Positions 1 to 10,525 are shown, counted from the first letter of the stretch. The stretch is 64,000 nt of DNA from Pseudohongiella sp. (GCF_011050365.1 NZ_DRFV01000012.1:124001-188000); one strand, 5' to 3'. Numbers and translations are program-made. Notes: a model not told the origin generated them from the sequence alone.

Positions 1-24
1 AGTAAATTCAGACAGGAGCTGTTT

Positions 25-693
25 GTGGCTTTAAGTACGGAAGAAGAAGAAAGTTTAGAGTCGCTCAAACGTTGGTGGCGCGAAAGTGGCCGCTCGATTG
101 CCATTGGTATCGCGGCCGTCGCGCTGGTCTATTTCGGCTGGCAGGCCTGGCAGGGTAGCCAGACACGCTCGGCGGCAGCAGCATCGGCAGTTTATGATCA
201 GCTGTCGCAGTTGATGGTAACCCAGCCCGGGGAAACGGTACCTGAAACTGACCGTGAACCGGCGCAGGCGTTGGTGGCAACGCTCAAGTCTGAGCATGCA
301 GGCAGTGTTTACGCGCTCTATGGCGCCCTGTTTGGTGCCCGTCTCGCAGTTGAGGCAGATGACCTGGCGATGGCTGAGCAGGAATTGCAGTGGCTGCTGG
401 ATAACACCCGCAACGGTTTTTTTGCTAGCACCGATGAGACGCTGGTCAGACTGGCGCGTTTGCGTCTGGGCCGGGTCCTGCTGGCAAATGACGAGCCGGA
501 CCGCGCATTGAGTGTGGTCAGCGGAGTTGAAGCCTCGGCCCTGGCGGCAGAGTTCGACGAGCTGCGCGGAGATATCTATCTGGCGCAGGGAAGTCGCGAG
601 CAGGCGCTGGCCGCTTATGAATCTGCCATGGCTGCTGCCGCAGGTAACCCGGTTCTGCAAATGAAACTCACTGAGCTGCAAGGCAGCCTCTGA
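25..693 (+). CDS. yfgM: YfgM-family membrane-anchored TPR protein (SecYEG-associated)
   Basis: 222-aa protein with a short charged cytoplasmic N-terminus, one membrane segment at about residues 24-43, and a periplasmic part rich in Ala/Leu helices that looks like TPR repeats. This is the architecture of YfgM, which associates with the SecYEG translocon and the PpiD chaperone. The start is GTG at 25, preceded by CAGGAG at 13-18. The next genes are bamB and der, the conserved order hisS-yfgM-bamB-der; hisS would lie just outside the window. Identification rests on architecture plus synteny. Confidence 0.88.
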   Translation: MALSTEEEESLESLKRWWRESGRSIAIGIAAVALVYFGWQAWQGSQTRSAAAASAVYDQLSQLMVTQPGETVPETDREPAQALVATLKSEHAGSVYALYGALFGARLAVEADDLAMAEQELQWLLDNTRNGFFASTDETLVRLARLRLGRVLLANDEPDRALSVVSGVEASALAAEFDELRGDIYLAQGSREQALAAYESAMAAAAGNPVLQMKLTELQGSL

Positions 694-719
694 CAGCGCA
701 AGTCGCCGAGCATTTGAAT

Positions 720-1868
720 ATGAATTATGTTGTGAAAACGCTTGTTTCGATTGTAGTTGCCGGCACCTTGGGCGCCTGCAGTATTTTCTCCAGCGACGAA
801 ACAGAGCAACCGGCCGAGCTGGTCGATTTTGATGAAGAGTTTTCACTGCAACGTGACTGGAGTGTCAATGTGGGTGATGGCCAGGGCCGTCGCTACAATC
901 GGCTGCAACCGGTTATCGTAGGTGACACAGTCTTCGCCGCCTCTGAAGACGGCGATGTTTATGCCATCGACAAGGTCTCCGGCGACGTGTTGTGGCGTGA
1001 GCGCACCGGTGAAACCATCACCGGCGGTGTCGGTGCCGGCGGTGACATGGTGTTGCTGGGGACCCGTGATGCCAGGGTATTTGCGCTGGAGCAGAGTTCC
1101 GGCGAGCTGATGTGGGAAACGTCGGTTAGCAGCGAAGTGCTGGCAGCGCCGGCAAGCGATGGCCGCGTGGTGGCAGTGCAGACCATTGATGGTCGGCTGA
1201 TTGCACTGGAGCCGGCTGATGGGCGGCAACGCTGGGTGTATGAAACAACTGTGCCGGCATTGTCATTGCGTGGCAACAGCAAGCCGGTGATTTCCGGCAA
1301 CGTCGTGATTGCCGGATTCAGCAGCGGTATCGCGGCCGGTGTTGATGCCAATAACGGTTTCCTGATGTGGGAAGAACGTATCGCAGTGCCACAGGGACGT
1401 TATGATATCGAACGCATCATCGACATCGACGGTGATCCGGTGATTGTTGGCAACGTGGTCTATATGGGCAGTTACCAGGGCAACCTGATGGGCCTGGATG
1501 TGCAAACCGGACGTATTGTCTGGGGTTTGCCGGGATCAACCTATCATGGACTGGCGCTGGGCCTGGGTAATATTTATTGGGTTGACGGTTTCAGCCATGT
1601 TTACGCCGTGCAAAATAATACTGAACGCACAGTCTGGGAAAACGATTCTCTGCGACTGCGCCGCATAACTGCACCCACAACATTCAATAATTTTGTTGCG
1701 GTCGCTGACGTCGAAGGCTATCTGCACATTCTGTCGCAGATTGACGGTAGTTTTGTTGCCCGCACCCGTGTTGACCGTGATGGTGTGCGCGCACCGATTG
1801 TGGCTGAAGGCAGCAGCATCTACGTTTTCGGTAACAGCGGCCGGTTGTCAAAGTACAGCCTGCCCTGA
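720..1868 (+). CDS. bamB: outer-membrane assembly lipoprotein BamB
   Basis: About 382 aa. It has a lipoprotein signal peptide ending in a lipobox LGAC within the first 25 residues, then PQQ-type beta-propeller repeats with recurring blades such as VYAIDKVSGDVLWR and LIALEPADGRQRW. BamB is the propeller subunit of the BAM complex, which inserts beta-barrel proteins into the outer membrane. I prefer the ATG at 720 over the in-frame TTG at 714, because it leaves a short basic signal peptide beginning MNYVVK. It lies 26 nt after yfgM and 56 nt before der, so it is probably cotranscribed. Confidence 0.95.
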   Translation: MNYVVKTLVSIVVAGTLGACSIFSSDETEQPAELVDFDEEFSLQRDWSVNVGDGQGRRYNRLQPVIVGDTVFAASEDGDVYAIDKVSGDVLWRERTGETITGGVGAGGDMVLLGTRDARVFALEQSSGELMWETSVSSEVLAAPASDGRVVAVQTIDGRLIALEPADGRQRWVYETTVPALSLRGNSKPVISGNVVIAGFSSGIAAGVDANNGFLMWEERIAVPQGRYDIERIIDIDGDPVIVGNVVYMGSYQGNLMGLDVQTGRIVWGLPGSTYHGLALGLGNIYWVDGFSHVYAVQNNTERTVWENDSLRLRRITAPTTFNNFVAVADVEGYLHILSQIDGSFVARTRVDRDGVRAPIVAEGSSIYVFGNSGRLSKYSLP

Positions 1869-1887
1869 GTACATCTGATTGACACTG

Positions 1888-1905
1888 CGCGGCGTGGTCG
1901 CCGCG
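1888..1905. other. hairpin in the bamB-der spacer
   Basis: Perfect 7-bp inverted repeat CGCGGCG / CGCCGCG with a TGGT loop, 20 nt after the bamB stop and 19 nt before der. No T-run follows, so it is not a canonical intrinsic terminator. It may stabilise or attenuate the message between the two genes. Confidence 0.45.
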
Positions 1906-1924
1906 TGCATTATCTGGATATTCT

Positions 1925-3328
1925 ATGAAACCCGTACTGGCCCTTGTTGGGCGACCGAACGTGGGTAAATCCACCCTGTTTAACCGGCTTACCCGTAGTC
2001 GCGATGCCATTGTGGCGGATTTTTCCGGTCTGACCCGTGACCGGCAGTATGGCGAGGGCAAAGGAGGCGATAAACCCTTTATCGTCATTGATACCGGCGG
2101 TCTGGAGGGTGGTGAGCAGGGGATTGATTTCCAGATGGCCTCGCAGTCGTTACTGGCGATTGAGGAAGCTGATGTGGTTCTGCTTCTGGTTGATGGTCGC
2201 GCCGGCCTCAACCCGGGTGATACCCAGATTGTTGAGCATTTGCGCAAGCTCGGTAAACCCGCGCACCTGGTGGTCAACAAAGTTGACGGCATTGACGAGA
2301 ATGTCGCCATGGGTGACTTCTATGGCCTGGGTATCGAACAGGTTTTTCCCATTACCGCATCCCAGGGCCGGGGCATCGCCAAGTTGCTGGAGTCCGTGCT
2401 AAACGGTTTCCCCGAACCGGTTCCCGAAGATGATCGTGCCGATGAAGGCATTCGTATCGCCATCGCGGGACGCCCCAATGTGGGCAAGTCCACACTGGTC
2501 AACCGGATGCTGGGAGAGGAGCGCGTTGTTGTCTTTGATGAGGGCGGTACCACACGCGACAGCGTTTACATCCCTTTCGAACGTCACGGTCATCGCTACA
2601 CGCTGATTGATACCGCCGGTATTCGGCGACGTGGTAAAACCACCGAAACGGTGGAGAAATTTTCAGTGGTGAAATCACTGACTGCGATTCAGGATGCCAA
2701 TGTGGTCATACTGGTGGTGGATGCGCGTACCGGTATAGTTGAGCAGGACCTGCATCTGCTGGGTTACGTAGTGGATGCCGGCCGTGCGCTTGTGATCGCC
2801 CTGAACAAATGGGACGGCATGGATACCGAGCAGAAAGAGCGGGTCAAGAGCGATATCCGGCGTCGTTTTGCCTTTGTTGATTTTGCCGCTATCCACTTTA
2901 TCTCGGCGCTGCATGGCACGGGTGTAGGTGATCTGTATAAGTCTATCCATGTCGCCTATGATTCGGCAAAACGTGACCTGGGTACCAACGTGCTGACTAA
3001 AACCCTGCAGGATGCTGTGCTGGATCATTCGCCACCGATGATCAATGGTCGACGCATCAAGCTGCGTTATGCGCACGCGGGCGGACAGAATCCACCCATT
3101 ATTGTGATTCATGGCAAGCAGACGGATAAGCTACCCGATTCTTACAAACGCTATCTGGAGAAAACCTTCAGAAAGGTGCTGAAGCTGGAAGGCACACCGG
3201 TACGGATTGAGCTGCGCAGCGATGAAAATCCTTACGTTCAGCATGAGAAAGGCTTATCCGGGCGACAGGTAGCACAGAAACGTCGTATCACCAAAAACCG
3301 CAAAATCGCCAGGTCGCGTGACCACTGA
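1925..3328 (+). CDS. der: ribosome assembly GTPase Der (EngA)
   Basis: 467 aa with two tandem GTPase domains. Both P-loops read GRPNVGKST, the first at residues 9-17 and the second starting at residue 182. Each domain has a DTGG/DTAG G3 motif and an NKxD G4 motif (NKVD, NKWD). The C-terminal KH-like domain runs from about residue 360 and ends in a basic tail. Der binds the 50S subunit and is essential for its late assembly. Length and domain order are normal for the family. It is the third gene of the yfgM-bamB-der block. Confidence 0.98.
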   Translation: MKPVLALVGRPNVGKSTLFNRLTRSRDAIVADFSGLTRDRQYGEGKGGDKPFIVIDTGGLEGGEQGIDFQMASQSLLAIEEADVVLLLVDGRAGLNPGDTQIVEHLRKLGKPAHLVVNKVDGIDENVAMGDFYGLGIEQVFPITASQGRGIAKLLESVLNGFPEPVPEDDRADEGIRIAIAGRPNVGKSTLVNRMLGEERVVVFDEGGTTRDSVYIPFERHGHRYTLIDTAGIRRRGKTTETVEKFSVVKSLTAIQDANVVILVVDARTGIVEQDLHLLGYVVDAGRALVIALNKWDGMDTEQKERVKSDIRRRFAFVDFAAIHFISALHGTGVGDLYKSIHVAYDSAKRDLGTNVLTKTLQDAVLDHSPPMINGRRIKLRYAHAGGQNPPIIVIHGKQTDKLPDSYKRYLEKTFRKVLKLEGTPVRIELRSDENPYVQHEKGLSGRQVAQKRRITKNRKIARSRDH

Positions 3329-3389
3329 ACAGTGCGGGCGGGCAACGCAGCAGTCAGCTGCGTCGTCCGCCAGCCAGCACGGGTGCGGG

Positions 3390-3830
3390 TTAGCGTCGGC
3401 CGCGAATCATAGAGTCCAAACTGATTTTGCCGGGACCAAAGGCGAAGATGGCAAAGTAGACCAGGAAATACATGGTCGCCAATTCGCCATTGTTGAGAGT
3501 CGGAAACCAGGCCGGATGCGCAGTGAGGTAGGCCATTACCATCAAGATGGCGGCCAGCAAAGCAACGTAACGGGTAAACAGGCCCAGTACCAGCAAGGCG
3601 CCACCGAATAACTCAATCGCGCCGGCAATCCATAACATGTTCACGTAGAGGTCAATGCCGAAGAATCCCATGCCGCCCAGAAAGGGCTGAGCCTGCTCGC
3701 CAAACATCTTGGGCCAGCCATGGGTCATGAACATCGCACTGGCAAGAACGCGAAGCAGCGTCCAGGCCAAAGTCTGGGTGTTATTGCCAATGCTGTCCAC
3801 GCCTCGATTTATTGCGCCTGATATCGACAT
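3390..3830 (-). CDS. DoxX family inner-membrane protein
   Basis: 146 aa, four predicted membrane helices, with the family signature around LRVLASAMFMTHGWPKMFG and a second helix containing IAGAIELFGGALLVLG. DoxX-like proteins are small quinone/redox-linked or uncharacterised membrane proteins. A strong AAGGAG ribosome site precedes the ATG at 3830. It is convergent with der and divergent from rodA, so it is probably monocistronic. The substrate cannot be told from the sequence. Confidence 0.85.
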   Translation of the reverse strand: MSISGAINRGVDSIGNNTQTLAWTLLRVLASAMFMTHGWPKMFGEQAQPFLGGMGFFGIDLYVNMLWIAGAIELFGGALLVLGLFTRYVALLAAILMVMAYLTAHPAWFPTLNNGELATMYFLVYFAIFAFGPGKISLDSMIRGRR

Positions 3831-3952
3831 GATTGCTCCTTGTTATGTGGTGATCGGGTTTTACGGCAAAGATTCCTGAGCATAGACTTAAAACGCCGCT
3901 TGCGCTACCCTGCGGCTTTAATTCCCGCGCTGAGCGCCCGAACGATTCCAAT

Positions 3953-5098
3953 ATGTCTGAGCTGACGAGACGAGCGATCCATCCCCGATTCGAGCTGGGT
4001 ACGCAGGAACGCACACTCGCCTGGCGTTTACATATTGATGTGCCATTACTGGTGGCTGCGTTGACGGTGTGCTGTCTGGGGCTGTTCGTACTGTACAGTG
4101 CCAGTGGCGAAGACATGGATTCCGTTATCCGGCAGGCGATTCGTCTGGGCATCGGTTTCTCCGCCTTGCTGATCATCGCGCAGATACCGCCGCGCACTTA
4201 TCGCTACTGGGCAATGCCGGCATTTGCTGTTGTCACCGTATTGCTGGTACTGGTGCTGTTTTTTGGTACCGTCGTCAATGGTGCGCAGCGCTGGCTGGCG
4301 ATTCCCGGCCTCGGGGTATTCCAGCCTTCGGAGTTGATGAAGCTTTCGTTACCGGTCATGGTGGCGTGGTATTTCAGCAAAGTCGCATTGCCGCCGCGGT
4401 GGCACGATATCGTTGTCAGCCTGATAATCGTCGGTATCCCCAGCTTTCTGATTGCTACTCAGCCCGACCTGGGCACATCTATCCTGGTAGGGATGTCGGG
4501 CCTGATAGTGGTGTTCTTTGCCGGGCTGTCCTGGCGCATCCTGTCCGCAGCAGGCCTGCTCACCGTCATTGCAATTCCATTGATGTATATGTTTGTGCTG
4601 GAGGATTACCAGCGCCGAAGGGTGGACACACTGTTCAATCCCGAAGCTGATCCGCTGGGCGCGGGCTGGAATATTATTCAGTCTACCATCGCCATGGGCT
4701 CGGGCGGGCTGATGGGCAAGGGCTGGCTAAACGGTACCCAGTCGCGGCTGGACTTTCTGCCGGAGTCGTCCACCGACTTTATCCTGGCTGTCATCGGTGA
4801 AGAGTTTGGCCTGTTAGGCATTGTGGTGCTGCTTTCGCTATACCTCTTTATCGTTGGCCGGGGGCTGTTCATCAGTTGGCAGGCCAAAGAAACCTTCAGT
4901 CGTTTGCTCGGCGTCAGTCTGTCGCTGACCTTCTGCATTTATGTTGTGGTCAACATGGGCATGGTGTCAGGTATTTTGCCGGTAGTCGGTGTACCGCTGC
5001 CGCTGGTCAGCTACGGTGGCACCTCTGCCATCACATTGCTGACCGGGTTTGGCATTCTGATGTCGATACACACACATCGCCGGCTGTTGCCGCACTGA
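3953..5098 (+). CDS. rodA: rod-shape peptidoglycan polymerase RodA
   Basis: 381-aa SEDS-family polytopic membrane protein with about ten helices. It carries the family motifs FQPSELMKL near residue 123, the loop ending FLPESSTDFI with the conserved acidic residues, and the C-terminal GVPLPLVSYGGTS signature. RodA is the glycosyltransferase that polymerises lipid II with PBP2 during cell elongation. mrdA (PBP2) is not adjacent here; the gene stands alone between doxX and the dsbA-like gene. The SEDS relative FtsW is less likely given the length and the lack of division-cluster context. The start has only a weak ribosome site. Confidence 0.92.
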   Translation: MSELTRRAIHPRFELGTQERTLAWRLHIDVPLLVAALTVCCLGLFVLYSASGEDMDSVIRQAIRLGIGFSALLIIAQIPPRTYRYWAMPAFAVVTVLLVLVLFFGTVVNGAQRWLAIPGLGVFQPSELMKLSLPVMVAWYFSKVALPPRWHDIVVSLIIVGIPSFLIATQPDLGTSILVGMSGLIVVFFAGLSWRILSAAGLLTVIAIPLMYMFVLEDYQRRRVDTLFNPEADPLGAGWNIIQSTIAMGSGGLMGKGWLNGTQSRLDFLPESSTDFILAVIGEEFGLLGIVVLLSLYLFIVGRGLFISWQAKETFSRLLGVSLSLTFCIYVVVNMGMVSGILPVVGVPLPLVSYGGTSAITLLTGFGILMSIHTHRRLLPH

Positions 5099-5120
5099 CG
5101 CGAGCTACGCTGTCCCTGAC

Positions 5121-5825
5121 CTACTCGGCACTGGCTTCGCGTGCGCGGTTGACCACGGAGATCATGTCGATCGGGTTCTGCGGCACGGGTGTCAAGCGGC
5201 CGTTGACGAACAGCGCGGGTGTTGATCGCACCCCGGCACTGGTCCCGCCCCGCTGATCATTGCGCACCTTCTGCAGCAAGGTTTCATCGTCCATGTCCAG
5301 GTGTGCCTGCGCGACATCCAGGTCGAGCTGCTCAAGATAACCATCAAATTCGTCTTCAACCTCGCTCAATGCAGACCAGTAAGCCTGATTGAGAAATAGC
5401 TGATCATGCATTTCCCAGAATTTTCCCTGTCGCCCGGCGGCTTCGGCATATAACGCGGCGGTCCAGGCAAAGCGGTGGGTTGAGGTCAATGGGTAATGCC
5501 GGAACACCAATTGTGCATTCGGTGCGATGCGAGGCCAGGCCTGGCTCATCACCCGGTGTTCGGTGGCACAGGCAGGGCACTGGAAGTCAGCGTAGACCAC
5601 CAGTGTGACCCCGTCGGGGCTGCCTTTGACATGATCCAGTTCACTGACCTGGTCGGGTGGATAGACTTCGCCCCGGCCCATCAGACCGTAAACAATGCTG
5701 ATGAGTACCAGTGGTATGACAACGATCATGGTCAGGCGCGATATGTTTTTGCGCAATTTGGCCTGCTGTTCGGCCTGCTGTTGTTTCTGTTCGCGAATCA
5801 GACGCTGTTGCTCGCGTTTGTTCAT
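5121..5825 (-). CDS. membrane-anchored DsbA-like thioredoxin-fold oxidoreductase
   Basis: 234 aa. A glutamine- and lysine-rich cytoplasmic N-terminus is followed by one membrane helix at about residues 31-49 and then a periplasmic DsbA-like thioredoxin fold. The active site CPAC is at residues 83-86, and the cis-proline loop TPALFVNG lies near the C-terminus. It probably acts as a periplasmic disulfide oxidoreductase. It overlaps the end of xseA by 4 nt and has its own strong AAGGAG site, so it is translationally coupled to xseA. The family is the DSBA-like/Com1 group rather than canonical soluble DsbA. Confidence 0.88.
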   Translation of the reverse strand: MNKREQQRLIREQKQQQAEQQAKLRKNISRLTMIVVIPLVLISIVYGLMGRGEVYPPDQVSELDHVKGSPDGVTLVVYADFQCPACATEHRVMSQAWPRIAPNAQLVFRHYPLTSTHRFAWTAALYAEAAGRQGKFWEMHDQLFLNQAYWSALSEVEDEFDGYLEQLDLDVAQAHLDMDDETLLQKVRNDQRGGTSAGVRSTPALFVNGRLTPVPQNPIDMISVVNRAREASAE

Positions 5826-7072
5826 GCCTTGATCTCCTTGACTGTACTGATAATCTGGCCTGTGGCCAGCGTGCTGATAATATCATCGCCGGGTCTGACC
5901 CGGGATGATGAGCTGATAAGTTTGCCTTCGGGGGTGCGGGTGATGCTGTAGCCGCGCTGCAGGGTTTGCAACGGACTGATGTTTTCCAGATTGCGTGCCA
6001 GCATTTGCAGATTGCTGCGTCGCTGCTCCAAAAAGCGCAACATGGCTCGTTGCAGTCGGGCGTCCAGTTGTATCAGTGCCTGCGACTGTTCCTGCAAACG
6101 ACGGCCCGGATGCTGGAGGCGTTTGCGTAACCAGTCGAGCTGTTGGCTGCGTTGATTGAGCAGTGTTTGCATCTGGCGCACCAGCTTGTTCTGTTGATTC
6201 TGCAATGCCATGCGCAGTTGTGCCTGGTCCGGACTGAGCAGCTCGGCAGCGGCCGAAGGGGTTGGCGCACGCAAATCGGCTACAAAGTCGGCAATGGTGA
6301 TATCGGTTTCGTGACCGACCGCGCTGACCACGGGCAGGGCGCAGGCATGGATGGCGCGCGCCACCGACTCTTCATTAAAGGCCTGCAGATCCTCCAGCGA
6401 ACCACCGCCGCGCGCCAGCAGCACCACGTCGATGCCCAGCTCATGTCGGCGTCGTTCAGCATTGTGCAGCGCCTGAATGATTGCGGGTGCGGATTCCTGG
6501 CCCTGCACTGGTACCGGCAACACGGTAACCTGCATTGCCGGAAACCGGCGCCGGAATACGCTGATGATGTCCCTGATTACCGCGCCGGTTGGGGAGGTGA
6601 TCACCGCAACGTGCCGGACATGTGCTGGCAGGGGCTGTTTCAGCCCGGCATCAAACAGGCCTTCGCGGGTCAGTTTCTGTTTCAGTTCATCAAAAGCGCG
6701 CTGCAGAGCGCCGGCACCGGCGTCCTGCATGCTGTCCAGTATCAGCTGATAGTCACCGCGGCCTTCATAAATACTGAGTTTGCCGCGCACCACTACCTGC
6801 ATGCCATTGGTGGGCCGAAAGCGCACGGAGGTATTGCGGTTGCGGAACATGGCGCAGCGGATCTGGGCGCCATCGTCTTTTAAGGTGAGATACCAGTGCC
6901 CGGAGCCGGGCTGCGCGAGGTTGGAAATTTCACCCTCTACGGTGACGGACGGAAAACAGTCTTCCAGCAGGCCACGGGCCAATCGGTTCAGGCTGCTGAC
7001 GCTCAGGACGCGGTTATCACCGCCGGCGTCACGTGCATCGAATTGTTGAAATGAAGGGATGTCCGGGTTCAT
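5822..7072 (-). CDS. xseA: exodeoxyribonuclease VII large subunit
   Basis: 416 aa. An N-terminal OB-fold (about 20-120, with EISNLAQPGSGHWYLTLKD) is followed by the catalytic domain containing ITSPTGAVIRDI, ARGGGSLEDL and SAVGHETDITIADFVAD, and then a long coiled coil. With XseB it degrades single-stranded DNA in both directions. xseB is not in the window. It is somewhat shorter than the E. coli protein but has all family blocks. It is transcribed divergently from guaB, a common arrangement. Confidence 0.96.
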   Translation of the reverse strand: MNPDIPSFQQFDARDAGGDNRVLSVSSLNRLARGLLEDCFPSVTVEGEISNLAQPGSGHWYLTLKDDGAQIRCAMFRNRNTSVRFRPTNGMQVVVRGKLSIYEGRGDYQLILDSMQDAGAGALQRAFDELKQKLTREGLFDAGLKQPLPAHVRHVAVITSPTGAVIRDIISVFRRRFPAMQVTVLPVPVQGQESAPAIIQALHNAERRRHELGIDVVLLARGGGSLEDLQAFNEESVARAIHACALPVVSAVGHETDITIADFVADLRAPTPSAAAELLSPDQAQLRMALQNQQNKLVRQMQTLLNQRSQQLDWLRKRLQHPGRRLQEQSQALIQLDARLQRAMLRFLEQRRSNLQMLARNLENISPLQTLQRGYSITRTPEGKLISSSSRVRPGDDIISTLATGQIISTVKEIKA

Positions 7073-7115
7073 CCGTGCATGTTAACCCAGCCGATGCAGG
7101 TATCATAGATGCCGG

Positions 7116-7144
7116 TTTACCTTGGCCCGCCACATCTGTATAAT
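7116..7144 (+). promoter_or_regulatory. sigma-70 promoter of guaBA
   Basis: TTTACC at 7116-7121 and a perfect TATAAT at 7139-7144 with a 17-nt spacer, followed by a GC-containing discriminator (CCGC). This lies 28 nt before the guaB ATG. A GC-rich discriminator is typical of promoters under stringent or growth-rate control, as expected for guaBA, though that control is inferred here. Confidence 0.8.
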
Positions 7145-7171
7145 CCGCTTTTTGTGGATAGGTGAAAACTT

Positions 7172-8641
7172 ATGTTACGCATTGCTGAAGAAGCGCTGAC
7201 ATTCGACGATGTTCTGCTTCTGCCCGCCCACTCCTCTGTACTCCCCAAAGCTGTCAGCCTGAAAACGCGTTTGACTGCGAGTATAGCCCTGAATATTCCC
7301 CTGATGTCTTCGGCCATGGATACTGTGACGGAAGCGCGTCTTGCTATTGCCATGGCGCAGGAAGGGGGCATCGGTGTCATACATAAAAACATGAGCATTG
7401 AGCAGCAGGCTCGCGAAGTGCGTCAGGTGAAAAAGTACGAAAGTGGCGTGGTCAAGGATCCGATAACCATTTCTCCCGAGGCGCGAATCAGTGATTTGAT
7501 CGCCTTGATGCGTGAAAACGACATTTCCGGTATGCCGGTGGTGGTCGGTCGTCAATTGGTTGGTATCGTGACCAGTCGTGACGTGCGTTTCGAGAGCAAT
7601 CTCAACGCCAAAGTCGAGACCATCATGACTCCCAAGCAGAGTCTGGTGACGGCAAAAGAAGATGCCAGTCATGAAGAGATCAAAGAGTTGTTGCATCAGC
7701 ACCGGATTGAAAAAATCCTGGTGGTCAATGATGAATTCGAGCTACGTGGTCTGATAACGCTGAAAGATATCCGCAAGTCGGAAGATTTCCCCAACGCCTC
7801 CAAGGATCAGCAGGGTCGCCTGCGTGTCGCCGCAGCGGTGGGTACCAGCGCCGACACTGAAGACCGTGTCAATGCACTGGCTGAAGCGGGCGTGGATGTT
7901 ATCGTTGTGGATACCGCGCACGGGCATTCAGCTGGCGTTCTGGACATGGTCCGTCGGATCAAGGGCCTGTACCCGGAACTGGCAGTGATTGGCGGTAATA
8001 TCGCTACCGCCCAGGCTGCGCGCGACCTGGCTGATGCCGGTGCTGATGCCGTCAAGGTGGGTATTGGTCCGGGTTCCATCTGTACCACGCGCATCGTCAC
8101 CGGTGTGGGTGTGCCGCAGATCACCGCCGTGTCCAACGTGGTCGATGCTCTTAAAGATACGGATGTCTGTGTTATCTCTGACGGTGGTATCCGTTTTTCC
8201 GGCGACATCGCCAAAGTGGTCGCTGCCGGAGCACATGTGGTCATGATTGGCAGCCTGCTTGCCGGTACCGAAGAAGCACCCGGCGAAGTTGAACTGTTTC
8301 AGGGGCGCAGCTACAAGGCCTACCGTGGCATGGGTTCAATGGGCGCCATGTCACAAAGCCAGGGCTCCAGCGACCGCTACTTCCAGGATGCGTCCTCCGG
8401 CGTGGAAAAGCTGGTGCCCGAAGGTATTGAGGGTCGGGTGCCTTACAAAGGAACCATGTCCAGCATTGTTCATCAGCTGATGGGCGGTTTGCGCTCCAGC
8501 ATGGGTTACACCGGCTGCGCCACCATGGACGAGATGCGGACCAAACCCGAATTTGTCAAAATCACCGCGTCCGGTATGCAGGAAAGTCATGTTCATGATG
8601 TGAGCATTACCAAGGAAGCACCCAACTATCGCATGAGTTGA
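7172..8641 (+). CDS. guaB: inosine-5'-monophosphate dehydrogenase
   Basis: 489 aa. IMP is oxidised to XMP with NAD+, the committed step of GMP synthesis. The TIM barrel is interrupted by a tandem CBS (Bateman) module at about residues 95-205. The catalytic loop [11 protein letters not shown] carries the nucleophile Cys304, and the flap region GRVPYKG and mobile YRGMGS segment are present. It is the first gene of guaBA, 34 nt upstream of guaA, behind a clear promoter at 7116-7144. Confidence 0.99.
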   Translation: MLRIAEEALTFDDVLLLPAHSSVLPKAVSLKTRLTASIALNIPLMSSAMDTVTEARLAIAMAQEGGIGVIHKNMSIEQQAREVRQVKKYESGVVKDPITISPEARISDLIALMRENDISGMPVVVGRQLVGIVTSRDVRFESNLNAKVETIMTPKQSLVTAKEDASHEEIKELLHQHRIEKILVVNDEFELRGLITLKDIRKSEDFPNASKDQQGRLRVAAAVGTSADTEDRVNALAEAGVDVIVVDTAHGHSAGVLDMVRRIKGLYPELAVIGGNIATAQAARDLADAGADAVKVGIGPGSICTTRIVTGVGVPQITAVSNVVDALKDTDVCVISDGGIRFSGDIAKVVAAGAHVVMIGSLLAGTEEAPGEVELFQGRSYKAYRGMGSMGAMSQSQGSSDRYFQDASSGVEKLVPEGIEGRVPYKGTMSSIVHQLMGGLRSSMGYTGCATMDEMRTKPEFVKITASGMQESHVHDVSITKEAPNYRMS

Positions 8642-8675
8642 GTATCAACTCGGACATGAGCAAGGCATTCCACGC

Positions 8676-10256
8676 ATGAGTCAGCAAAATATTCATAGCC
8701 AGAAAATTCTGATTCTGGACTTTGGGTCACAGTACACGCAATTGATTGCCCGCCGGGTCCGTGAACTCGGTGTGTATTGTGAAATCTGGGACTACCAGTG
8801 TACCGAGGACGAAGTCCGGGCGTTTGCCGCCCAGGGTATCATTTTCTCGGGCGGACCGGAGACCGCCACGCTGGCTGACTCGCCCCAGGCTGCTGACTAT
8901 CTGTTTACGCTGGGTTTGCCATTGCTGGGTATCTGTTATGGCATGCAGACCATGGCGGCCAGGCTGGGCGGCAAGGTCGAGGCGTCTGATAAATCCGAAT
9001 TTGGTTATGCTGAAGTGGATCTGCCAGCGCCAGGTGCCTTGTTTGAGGGCATCGAGGATCGCATGGCTGAAGGCGGCGTTCCGCAACTGGATGTATGGAT
9101 GAGCCACGGTGACAAAGTGGTTCGGCTGCCGCCAGGTTTTGTTGTCAGTGCTGAAACCGATAGCGCTCCGATCGCTGCCATGGCTGACGAGTCGCGTCAG
9201 TTCTACGGCGTACAGTTTCATCCGGAAGTGACCCACACGCTGCAGGGCCAGCGCATACTGGAACGATTTGTAAGTAAAATATGTGGCTGCGATGCACTGT
9301 GGACAGCCGCCAATATCATTGAGGATGCCATCAACACCGTGCGTGAGCAGGTTGGCAATGATCACGTGTTGCTGGGTTTGTCCGGCGGCGTTGATTCGTC
9401 AGTGGTTGCCGCATTGCTGCACAAAGCCATTGGTGATCAGCTCACCTGTGTGTTTGTTGATAACGGGTTGCTGCGTCTGAACGAAGGCGACCAGGTGATG
9501 GCGACCTTCGCCCAGAACATGGGTGTGAAGGTCATCAGAGTGGATGCTGAAGACATGTTTCTTGACCGCCTTGCCGGGGTCAGTGACCCGGAGCTGAAAC
9601 GCAAGGCCATCGGCAATACCTTTATTGAAGTGTTCGATCAGGAGGCTTCAAAAATCGACAACGTGCGCTGGTTGGCGCAAGGCACCATCTACCCGGATGT
9701 GATTGAATCGGCCGGATCCCGGACCGGCAAGGCTCATGTTATCAAGTCGCACCACAATGTCGGTGGTCTGCCTGAGCACATGGCACTAAAGCTGGTGGAA
9801 CCACTGCGCGAACTGTTCAAGGATGAGGTGCGTCGCATCGGCCTGGAGCTGGGCCTGCCGTATGACATGGTTTATCGTCACCCGTTCCCCGGCCCGGGTC
9901 TGGGCGTGCGTATTCTGGGTGAAGTGAAAAAGCAATACTGCGACGTGCTGCGTCGCGCTGATGCCATTTTCATTGAAGAGCTGCACAAAGCCGACTTCTA
10001 TCACAAAACCAGTCAGGCCTTTGCCGTCTTTCTGCCGGTGAAATCGGTCGGTGTGGTGGGCGACGCGCGTCGCTATTCCTACGTCATTGCCTTGCGGGCG
10101 GTGGAGACCATCGACTTCATGACAGCGCGCTGGGCGCACCTGCCTTACGAGATGCTGGAAACTGTCAGCAATCGCATCATCAACGAAATCACCGATGTCT
10201 CGCGTGTGACCTACGATATTTCGTCAAAACCACCGGCGACGATTGAGTGGGAATAA
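8676..10256 (+). CDS. guaA: GMP synthase (glutamine-hydrolysing)
   Basis: 526 aa. The N-terminal class I glutamine amidotransferase has nucleophile Cys87 in GICYGMQ and the catalytic HPEV pair. An ATP-pyrophosphatase domain follows with the P-loop SGGVDSS starting at residue 236. The C-terminal dimerisation domain ends in the conserved PPATIEWE. It converts XMP to GMP. It is cotranscribed with guaB and followed immediately by an intrinsic terminator. Confidence 0.99.
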   Translation: MSQQNIHSQKILILDFGSQYTQLIARRVRELGVYCEIWDYQCTEDEVRAFAAQGIIFSGGPETATLADSPQAADYLFTLGLPLLGICYGMQTMAARLGGKVEASDKSEFGYAEVDLPAPGALFEGIEDRMAEGGVPQLDVWMSHGDKVVRLPPGFVVSAETDSAPIAAMADESRQFYGVQFHPEVTHTLQGQRILERFVSKICGCDALWTAANIIEDAINTVREQVGNDHVLLGLSGGVDSSVVAALLHKAIGDQLTCVFVDNGLLRLNEGDQVMATFAQNMGVKVIRVDAEDMFLDRLAGVSDPELKRKAIGNTFIEVFDQEASKIDNVRWLAQGTIYPDVIESAGSRTGKAHVIKSHHNVGGLPEHMALKLVEPLRELFKDEVRRIGLELGLPYDMVYRHPFPGPGLGVRILGEVKKQYCDVLRRADAIFIEELHKADFYHKTSQAFAVFLPVKSVGVVGDARRYSYVIALRAVETIDFMTARWAHLPYEMLETVSNRIINEITDVSRVTYDISSKPPATIEWE

Positions 10257-10260
10257 TGAC

Positions 10261-10293
10261 AACGGCAGCGACTTTCGTTGCTGCCGTTTTTTT
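10261..10293 (+). terminator. intrinsic terminator after guaA
   Basis: A 12-bp stem (10261-10272 with 10277-10288, one G-U pair), a TTTC loop and a run of seven T. It starts 5 nt after the guaA stop. Confidence 0.93.
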
Positions 10294-10321
10294 ATTTCGC
10301 CGATAACCGGAGATCAGCAAA

Positions 10322-10525
10322 TCAATTATCCAGATCGAACCCTGGTGCCGACATCAGGCTCGCGCGAGTCAGCCTGACCTTCAGTTCTTCCGCGTCATCG
10401 CTATCGCGACATTTGCTCACATCATCCCGGCCAAGGGCGACGTCTTTTTCGCCCATGCCAGTAAATGTCATTTCTGCATATGATTCCCGTTCCAGCCCCT
10501 TAACCAATAAAAACTCCAAAAACAT
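10322..10525 (-). CDS. possible small hypothetical protein (67 aa)
   Basis: A 67-aa reading frame in the 356-nt gap between guaA and the outer-membrane gene. Its composition is acidic and protein-like (many Asp/Glu, few stops in frame), but the ATG at 10525 has no clear ribosome site and I recognise no domain. It is convergent with guaA. It could be a real small gene, a decayed remnant, or chance. Apart from this frame and the guaA terminator, the gap shows only the upstream region of the next gene. Confidence 0.25.
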   Translation of the reverse strand: MFLEFLLVKGLERESYAEMTFTGMGEKDVALGRDDVSKCRDSDDAEELKVRLTRASLMSAPGFDLDN

